Below, in pieces: positions 14,039 through 18,652 of a DNA stretch of 18,652 nt. The DNA is taken from positions 1 through 18,652 of the forward strand of contig JALRDI010000133.1 of NCBI GenBank assembly GCA_023257035.1, in the 5' to 3' direction. Source of the stretch: Ilumatobacteraceae bacterium (GTDB lineage: Bacteria > Actinomycetota > Acidimicrobiia > Acidimicrobiales > Ilumatobacteraceae). The position numbers and the translations under genes are program-made. The stretch's first letter is position 1. Each line of letters starts with the position of its first letter. The notes under the pieces are model-generated. The model did no database searches and had not been told where the DNA came from. It saw only the letters and a program-made list of their open reading frames with translations.

Positions 14039-15166
14039 ATGAACAGTGATGCGCTACGGATCGCAATGTTTTGTCCATACAGCTTGAGCATTCCAGGCGG
14101 TGTGCAAACGCAGGTACTTGGGCTAGCGCACGCGCTTCGCCGTAGTGGTCACGAAGTGAGAGTTCTTGGTCCATGCGACGGACCCCCTCCTGCGTCCTTC
14201 GTAACGCCCCTTGGCGATTCACTTCCGACTGCCGCGAACGGTTCGGTAGCACCGCTCGCACCTGATCCAAGTGCAGCGTTGCGAACTATCCGGGCGCTTC
14301 GTGATGAACAGTTCGACGTGTGGCATCTTCATGAACCCCTTGCGCCTGGTCCAACGCTCACCGCGTTGACGCTGCGGTCCCAACCGATCGTAGGGACGTT
14401 TCATGCTGCTGGTCGTTCAAGCAGTTATCGCTTTCTCAAACCGATTCTTAGACCACTCGTAAAACGTATTGATCACAAAGTTGTGGTTTCAAACGATGCG
14501 AAGCTGCTCGTTGAGCAGCATTTTCCCGGCGAGTACGAAGTGCTTTTCAATGGAGTTGAGATTAAGTCAGGGCCTGTCGTTTCTCATCAAGACGGTACAG
14601 ATGCACGAAATGACGAAGGTGAAGCATCGGTGTTGTTCGTGGGACGCCACGAAGAGCGAAAGGGGCTAGTCACCTTGCTGGAAGCAGTTGAGGTGTTGTT
14701 CCGGGATCACGACACCCGAGTGACGTGTCACATCATTGGGCATGGGCCTGACACAGAGACTCTCCGTGAGCGGTTCGCAGATCCCGAGCGGTTCAGGTGG
14801 CATGGCCAAGTCTCTGAAGCCGAAAAGCTCACCCGCCTCAGAACGGCTACAGCGTTCGTTGCTCCGGCACTTCGTGGAGAGTCATTTGGTGTGGTGCTGT
14901 TGGAGGCAATGGCTGCTTCGACCGCAGTTATCGCAAGCGATATTCCTGGATATCGCAATGTAGCGACCGATGGCCTAGATGCGGCCTTAGTTCCGCCGGG
15001 AGACTCGACCGCACTAGCTCGTTGTATGCAACGTGTGCTGGCAGATGTGAAGTTTCGAGATGCACTTGTTGCTCGTGGGTTACAGACTGCAGCGTCAATG
15101 TCGATGGATCGGCTGGCTTCGTTATATGTCGATCGCTATCTCCGGGTTCTTAATTCCCCGCAATGA
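14039..15166 (+). CDS. pimA: PimA-like phosphatidyl-myo-inositol mannosyltransferase
   Basis: A GT4-family, GT-B-fold glycosyltransferase that adds mannose from GDP-mannose to phosphatidylinositol on the cytoplasmic face of the membrane. The 375 residues show the acceptor loop CPYSLSIPGGVQTQV (12-26), WHLHEPLAPGPTLTAL (95-110), GTFHAAG with His122, the donor-binding FVGRHEERKG with Arg203 and Lys208, and ESFGVVLLEAMAA (281-293) with the conserved glutamates. These correspond to the His118, Arg196, Lys202 and Glu274 region of M. smegmatis PimA. ATG 14039 lies six bases after patA and is preceded by GTAGAG. It closes the thrS-to-pimA gene block. GDP-mannose specificity is inferred from context and motif similarity. 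Confidence 0.88.
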   Translation: MNSDALRIAMFCPYSLSIPGGVQTQVLGLAHALRRSGHEVRVLGPCDGPPPASFVTPLGDSLPTAANGSVAPLAPDPSAALRTIRALRDEQFDVWHLHEPLAPGPTLTALTLRSQPIVGTFHAAGRSSSYRFLKPILRPLVKRIDHKVVVSNDAKLLVEQHFPGEYEVLFNGVEIKSGPVVSHQDGTDARNDEGEASVLFVGRHEERKGLVTLLEAVEVLFRDHDTRVTCHIIGHGPDTETLRERFADPERFRWHGQVSEAEKLTRLRTATAFVAPALRGESFGVVLLEAMAASTAVIASDIPGYRNVATDGLDAALVPPGDSTALARCMQRVLADVKFRDALVARGLQTAASMSMDRLASLYVDRYLRVLNSPQ

Positions 15167-15181
15167 AGTTTCACGTCGGCG

Positions 15182-15187
15182 TAGTAT
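15182..15187 (+). promoter_or_regulatory. Candidate leaderless -10 element for lemA
   Basis: TAGTAT is followed by six bases (GACGGC) and the lemA ATG at 15194. The spacing and the following GACG match the pdxS upstream region. No -35 match at normal spacing was seen in the 27-base gap after pimA. Confidence 0.45.
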
Positions 15188-15193
15188 GACGGC

Positions 15194-15745
15194 ATGACAA
15201 TTCTTATTGTTCTGGTCATCGTTGTTCTCTTGCTGCTCTTTGTGGGCAGTTTGTACAACGGTCTTGTACGTAAGCGCAATGCTGTTGACAACGGCTGGTC
15301 TCAAATCGACGTGCAACTCAAGCGAAGGCTCGATCTCATTCCAAATCTTGTCGAGACGGTCAAAGGTTACGCCGAGCATGAGCGTGAGGCGTTGGAGGCC
15401 GTTATCGCCGCACGAAATGGCGCCGTCGCCGCTCCAGATACGCCCGGTGCGCAGGCGGCTGCAGAAGGCCCGATCGTTGGTGCCTTGCGCCAACTCTTTG
15501 CGGTGTCTGAGGCCTATCCGGACCTTAAGGCCAATACAAACTTCCTCGCCTTGCAAGAAGAACTCAGCGCGACAGAAGGCCGAATCGCTTATGCACGTCA
15601 GTTCTACAACGACGCAGTACTTCGTTACCACAATGCAATCGACCAGGTTCCTGGCGTGATCGTCGCGAAGATGTTCTCCTTTGATCATCGGGAATACTTC
15701 GACGCAGGTCCCGAGGCTGATCAAGTGCCGTCAGTCAGTTTCTAA
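15194..15745 (+). CDS. lemA: LemA family membrane-anchored protein
   Basis: LemA proteins have one N-terminal transmembrane helix followed by a helical-bundle domain; their biochemical role is not settled. Residues 1-20 form the hydrophobic anchor (MTILIVLVIVVLLLLFVGSL). The family signature then follows: YNGLVRKRNAVDNGWSQIDV (21-40), QLKRRLDLIPNLVETVKGYA (41-60), HEREALEAVIAAR (62-74) and near the end AKMFSF and EYF. The 183 residues are normal for the family. ATG 15194 has no Shine-Dalgarno but has TAGTAT exactly six bases upstream. The M48 protease gene follows six bases after the stop, a pairing often seen in bacteria, and the DUF3048 lipoprotein comes next. Confidence 0.93.
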   Translation: MTILIVLVIVVLLLLFVGSLYNGLVRKRNAVDNGWSQIDVQLKRRLDLIPNLVETVKGYAEHEREALEAVIAARNGAVAAPDTPGAQAAAEGPIVGALRQLFAVSEAYPDLKANTNFLALQEELSATEGRIAYARQFYNDAVLRYHNAIDQVPGVIVAKMFSFDHREYFDAGPEADQVPSVSF

Positions 15746-15751
15746 ACCCAG

Positions 15752-16657
15752 ATGCATGAACTGATTCGTTCCAATAAGCGCCGAAGCGCGCTCGTAATCG
15801 CGACGTTTTGTGCCGTCTTTGTTGCGATCGGATGGGTAGTTGGTTGGACAGTCGGAGGGGGATGGACGCTCACCATCGTCGCTCTGGTGCTCTCGCTTTT
15901 TCTATCCGTCGGGTCATGGTGGTCATCAGCGTCGATTGCACTCAAGGTCAGTCGTGCTCGTCCTGCGGACGAAACGGAATACCGTCGACTTCACAACCTG
16001 GTCGAGGGGCTGTGTATTGCGGGTGGGCTACCAAAACCTGGGGTCTACATCATCGACGACGAGGCGCCAAATGCATTTGCGACTGGCCGAAATCCGCAAC
16101 ACGCGGCCATCGCTGTAACGACGGGCCTGCTGAGCAAAATGAATCGTGTTGAGTTGGAGGGCGTTGTGGCCCATGAACTTTCACACATTCGTCATTACGA
16201 CATCGCGGTATCGACCATCGCTGTCACGCTGGTTGGCGCCATTGCATTGATGAGCGATCTGGCGCTCCGGACTCTGTGGTGGAACGGTGGTCGCAGCGCG
16301 CGAAGCAACGACCGAAACGGCCATAACAACCCTCTTGCGATCCTGGGTTTTGTGCTGATCATTCTTGCGCCGCTGGTCGCGAAGTTGCTGCAAGCTGCAA
16401 TCTCACGGCAGAGGGAGTCACTCGCAGATGCTGGCGCATGTGAATTGACGAGGTATCCACCTGGCCTTATCTCGGCTTTAGAGAAGCTTCAGGAGGACAC
16501 CACGGTGACGCACAGCGCGAGCACAGCGACGGCGCATATGTGGATCGAACAGCCAATGAGCGGAGTTGGTGACAACGGCCGCCTAGGTTCTGTACATAAA
16601 CTTTTCAATACCCACCCGCCGCTCGAAGAGCGGATTCAAGCTTTAAGGGATCTCTGA
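15752..16657 (+). CDS. htpX: HtpX-like M48 family membrane metalloprotease
   Basis: A zinc endopeptidase of the HtpX/Ste24 group, expected to act in membrane protein quality control. The zinc motif HELSH is at 141-145 (His141, Glu142, His145) and the third ligand is Glu222 in RQRESLADAGA. FNTHPPLEERIQAL near the C-terminus is typical of the family. Hydrophobic segments at about 14-34, 38-57, 151-171 and 195-215 give four membrane helices with the active site on the cytoplasmic side, as known for HtpX. YIIDDEAPNAFATGRNP (99-115) is the conserved edge-strand region. At 301 residues it is normal length. ATG 15752 is six bases after lemA with no clear Shine-Dalgarno. Its stop overlaps the next ATG by one base (TGATG). 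Confidence 0.92.
   Translation: MHELIRSNKRRSALVIATFCAVFVAIGWVVGWTVGGGWTLTIVALVLSLFLSVGSWWSSASIALKVSRARPADETEYRRLHNLVEGLCIAGGLPKPGVYIIDDEAPNAFATGRNPQHAAIAVTTGLLSKMNRVELEGVVAHELSHIRHYDIAVSTIAVTLVGAIALMSDLALRTLWWNGGRSARSNDRNGHNNPLAILGFVLIILAPLVAKLLQAAISRQRESLADAGACELTRYPPGLISALEKLQEDTTVTHSASTATAHMWIEQPMSGVGDNGRLGSVHKLFNTHPPLEERIQALRDL
16645..16650 (+). promoter_or_regulatory. Shine-Dalgarno for the DUF3048 lipoprotein gene
   Basis: AAGGGA lies six bases before ATG 16657, inside the end of htpX. It supports that start over the second in-frame ATG at 16663. Confidence 0.6.
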
Positions 16658-17793
16658 TGAGAATGTCAACAGCGCGACGCGTTGTAGTTATCACCCTATG
16701 TCTCGGCGGTCTTGTTGCCGCAAGTTGTGGAGGAAGTGCTGATGAGCTCATCGATCAAGCGTCGGCGGCCTTAGATGATGTATCCGAAGACGATGCAGGT
16801 GATGGTGCAACTTCAGACTCACAGTCTTCGTCATCAACTTCTGACGGTCAGTCATCTGACTCAGACGGAGAAGTTGTAGCTGAAGAGCCCGAATATCGAA
16901 TGCCGTTGACGGGTGCTCCACTGACATCTTCAGATGAAATTCCGAATCGGCCTGCCCTCGCAGTGAAGATGCCAAACAATCCTCAGGCGTTACCTCAGAC
17001 CGGACTCAACGAAGCCGACATTGTTTTTGAAGAAATCATCAACGACGGCATCACCCGATTCGCAGCGGTCTTCCATAGCCAGGGTTCTGACCCGGTAGGA
17101 CCTATACGTTCAGGCCGAGCACAAGACGTTGACATCCTTTCAAACCTTGATTCTCCGTTGTTCGCTTGGTCCGGCGGTAACCCAGGCGTGACCCGAGTGG
17201 TTAACAATTCGACGCTGACGAGCCTGAGTTATGTCGGTGGCTATGGGAATGCCTACTACCGACGCGACGGCAGGGGAGGGGCACCTCATAACCTTTTCTC
17301 GTCAACTGAGACGCTATGGGATCTCACCCCTGAGGAATTTGCGTTACCTCCTCAAATTTTCCCGTACATGCTTCCTGGCGAGACAGCCCAAGGTGACTCG
17401 GCTTCCATCATCGAGATTGAGCTCGACTCAATTCTGGCCCGTTGGGATTACGACGCATCGAACGGTCGATACCTCCGGAGCGAATACGGAGAACCGCACA
17501 TGAGCGAACTGACTGGTCAGGTGTGGGCCGACAATGTCGTGGTCATGCTCGTTGAATACCGCCAGAGCCCAATTGATTCCAAGAGCCCAGAGGCTGTCAC
17601 CGTTGGAAGCGGGCAGGTACTTGTCTTCACCGATGGCGTGGTCAGACTCGGCGCTTGGCAGCGTTCATCGAACACCGACTCATGGAATCTCTACACCGAT
17701 GAAACTCTCAGCACGCCACTTGGCTTGAGCGACGGACGTACTTGGGTCGAACTACCTCGGAACGACCCTGAAAATGTTCGTTATGTGTCGTAG
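16657..17793 (+). CDS. DUF3048 family putative lipoprotein
   Basis: A secreted, lipid-anchored protein of the YerB-like DUF3048 family, whose function is unknown. The signal peptide has basic residues (MRMSTARR), a hydrophobic core and a lipobox-like AAS-Cys24, which is acceptable but lacks the usual Leu at -3. Residues 36-80 are a low-complexity Ser/Asp/Glu linker (SDSQSSSSTSDGQSSDSDGE). The N-terminal domain begins about 82 with RPALAVKMPNNPQALPQTGL and holds NEADIVFEEIINDGITRFAA and DPVGPIRSGRAQDVDIL; the C-terminal domain (about 250-375) contains YRQSPIDSKSPEAVTVGSG and WNLYTDETLSTPLGLSDGRT. The length of 378 residues suits the family. It overlaps the htpX stop by one base and is probably in the lemA-htpX operon. 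Confidence 0.87.
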   Translation: MRMSTARRVVVITLCLGGLVAASCGGSADELIDQASAALDDVSEDDAGDGATSDSQSSSSTSDGQSSDSDGEVVAEEPEYRMPLTGAPLTSSDEIPNRPALAVKMPNNPQALPQTGLNEADIVFEEIINDGITRFAAVFHSQGSDPVGPIRSGRAQDVDILSNLDSPLFAWSGGNPGVTRVVNNSTLTSLSYVGGYGNAYYRRDGRGGAPHNLFSSTETLWDLTPEEFALPPQIFPYMLPGETAQGDSASIIEIELDSILARWDYDASNGRYLRSEYGEPHMSELTGQVWADNVVVMLVEYRQSPIDSKSPEAVTVGSGQVLVFTDGVVRLGAWQRSSNTDSWNLYTDETLSTPLGLSDGRTWVELPRNDPENVRYVS

Positions 17794-17797
17794 CAGT

Positions 17798-17810
17798 GGT
17801 CGTGTCGACC
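17798..17810. other. Short perfect hairpin between DUF3048 gene and pdxS
   Basis: GGTCG (17798-17802), loop TGT, CGACC (17806-17810). A five-base-pair, G+C-rich stem starts four bases after the stop of the DUF3048 gene and 11 bases before the candidate pdxS -10 element. No T-run follows. It could be a weak terminator or an operator site; chance is also possible. Confidence 0.3.
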
Positions 17811-17821
17811 CGGTGAATAGG

Positions 17822-17827
17822 TAGATT
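17822..17827 (+). promoter_or_regulatory. Candidate leaderless -10 element for pdxS
   Basis: TAGATT is followed by six bases (GACGAT) and ATG 17834, so transcription would begin at the start codon. The order TAG, three bases, then GACG closely resembles the lemA element. No -35 match at 16-18 bases. Confidence 0.5.
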
Positions 17828-17833
17828 GACGAT

Positions 17834-18652
17834 ATGTCCAACCCCCAAACTGGCTCATTCCCCGTTAAGCGTGGTCTTGCTGAAATGCTCTCCGGTGGCG
17901 TCATCATGGACGTCGTCACCCCAGAGCAAGCCAAGATTGCTGAGGACGCTGGCGCCTGTGCCGTAATGGCCCTTGAGCGGGTTCCTGCCGACATCCGCCG
18001 CGATGGTGGCATTGCCCGTATGAGCGACCCAGACATGATTGAGGGCATCAAGGCAGCGGTGACTATCCCGGTGATGGCCAAAGTGCGTATTGGACATTTC
18101 GTTGAGGCGCAGATCATCCAGAGTCTTGGCGTCGACTTCATTGACGAATCTGAGGTCCTCACACCAGCCGATGAGGCCCACCACATTGACAAGTACAAGT
18201 TTGACGTCCCATTTGTCTGTGGTGCAACGAATCTCGGTGAGGCGCTCCGTCGAATTTCGGAGGGTGCAGCCATGATCCGCTCGAAGGGCGAGGCTGGCAC
18301 AGGAAATATTGTCGAAGCAGTTCGTCACTTGCGATCGATTCTCGGTGACATCAAGCGTATTGGCCAGGCAGACTCGGCTGAATTGTTTGACTGGGCAAAG
18401 CAACTTCAAGCTCCGCTTCCGCTCGTTCAGGAACTCGCAGAGACAGGTCGACTTCCGGTGCCATTGTTCTGCGCAGGCGGAATTGCAACCCCTGCAGATG
18501 CGGCCCTCGCAATGCAGCTCGGCGCAGAGGCAGTCTTCGTCGGCTCGGGAATCTTCAAGAGTGCAGACCCTGCACCACGAGCAAAGGCAATCGTCGAGGC
18601 AACCACGAATTTCCGTGACCCGCACATTCTCGCGAAAGTCAGCCGTGGTCTT
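17834..18652 (+). CDS. pdxS: PdxS, pyridoxal 5'-phosphate synthase lyase subunit (3' end outside window)
   Basis: The barrel subunit of the DXP-independent vitamin B6 pathway; it makes PLP from ribose 5-phosphate, glyceraldehyde 3-phosphate and ammonia supplied by PdxT. The 273 residues seen include Asp26 in VIMDVVTPEQA, the substrate lysine Lys83 in PVMAKVRIGHFVEAQ, and the second lysine Lys151 in MIRSKGEAGTGNIVEAVRH. These match Asp24, Lys81 and Lys149 of B. subtilis with a constant offset of two. LPVPLFCAGGIATPADAAL and AVFVGSGIFKS form the phosphate site. About 20-30 residues should remain beyond the window. ATG 17834 has no Shine-Dalgarno, but TAGATT lies exactly six bases upstream. pdxT is not in view and would be expected downstream. 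Confidence 0.97.
   Translation, partial: MSNPQTGSFPVKRGLAEMLSGGVIMDVVTPEQAKIAEDAGACAVMALERVPADIRRDGGIARMSDPDMIEGIKAAVTIPVMAKVRIGHFVEAQIIQSLGVDFIDESEVLTPADEAHHIDKYKFDVPFVCGATNLGEALRRISEGAAMIRSKGEAGTGNIVEAVRHLRSILGDIKRIGQADSAELFDWAKQLQAPLPLVQELAETGRLPVPLFCAGGIATPADAALAMQLGAEAVFVGSGIFKSADPAPRAKAIVEATTNFRDPHILAKVSRGL

Noticed and set aside
15122..15724. 200-codon minus-strand frame opposite lemA
   Set aside because: Antisense to the LemA signature region; no motif of its own.
17855..18625. 256-codon minus-strand frame opposite pdxS
   Set aside because: The plus strand encodes PdxS with all catalytic residues; the minus frame is cysteine-rich and arginine-rich shadow sequence.

Overview
The window is a densely packed, almost gap-free stretch of an actinobacterial chromosome, with moderate G+C (judged by eye). 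Three pathway signatures point to Actinomycetota: mycothiol biosynthesis (mshD and mshC), phosphatidylinositol-mannoside lipid genes (a PgsA1-like CDP-alcohol phosphotransferase, PatA and PimA) and an F420:NADPH oxidoreductase. The protein style and moderate G+C suggest an uncultured Acidimicrobiia-like lineage; that placement is inference. No tRNA, rRNA, CRISPR array, insertion sequence or phage gene was seen, and no gene-free stretch exceeds about 100 bases.

Layout. (a) 1-1838, minus strand: an 85-codon helical protein of unknown function, mshD, then rlmN. The rlmN reading frame breaks abruptly near base 130 and gives way to unrelated sequence that is open on the plus strand. (b) 1854-5639, plus strand: histidine genes hisC-hisB-hisH-hisA-hisF, with 4-base stop/start overlaps at hisH/hisA and hisA/hisF. 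(c) 5673-6656: an aldo/keto reductase, convergent with (d) fabI, an InhA-type enoyl-ACP reductase on the minus strand (6699-7466). (e) 7563-9380: F420:NADPH oxidoreductase followed by mshC. (f) 9423-15166: thrS, a HIT-family Ap4A phosphorylase, a two-helix membrane protein of unknown function, a phosphatidylinositol-phosphate synthase, patA and pimA. Apart from the extra membrane protein, this is the gene order known from Mycobacterium tuberculosis (thrS, Rv2613c, pgsA1, patA, pimA). (g) 15194-17793: lemA, an HtpX-type M48 metalloprotease and a DUF3048 lipoprotein. (h) 17834 to the end: pdxS, running off the window.

How the genes work together. Mycothiol and PI-mannosides both use inositol phosphate, so the window holds parts of two inositol-dependent pathways. 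MshC adds cysteine and MshD adds the acetyl group in mycothiol synthesis. PgsA-like, PimA and PatA make the PI anchor, add the first mannose and acylate it. The his genes cover the middle and late pathway; hisD, hisG, hisI and hisE are not here.

The most interesting non-gene signal is a recurrent start-site architecture. At five genes that begin transcription units (hisC, the aldo/keto reductase, fabI, lemA, pdxS) a TAnnnT hexamer sits exactly six bases before a start codon and no convincing Shine-Dalgarno sequence precedes that codon. This is the arrangement expected for leaderless mRNAs. I found no obviously new defence or mobile system; this is mainly a housekeeping and cell-envelope region with a few unusual residues and uncharacterised small proteins.
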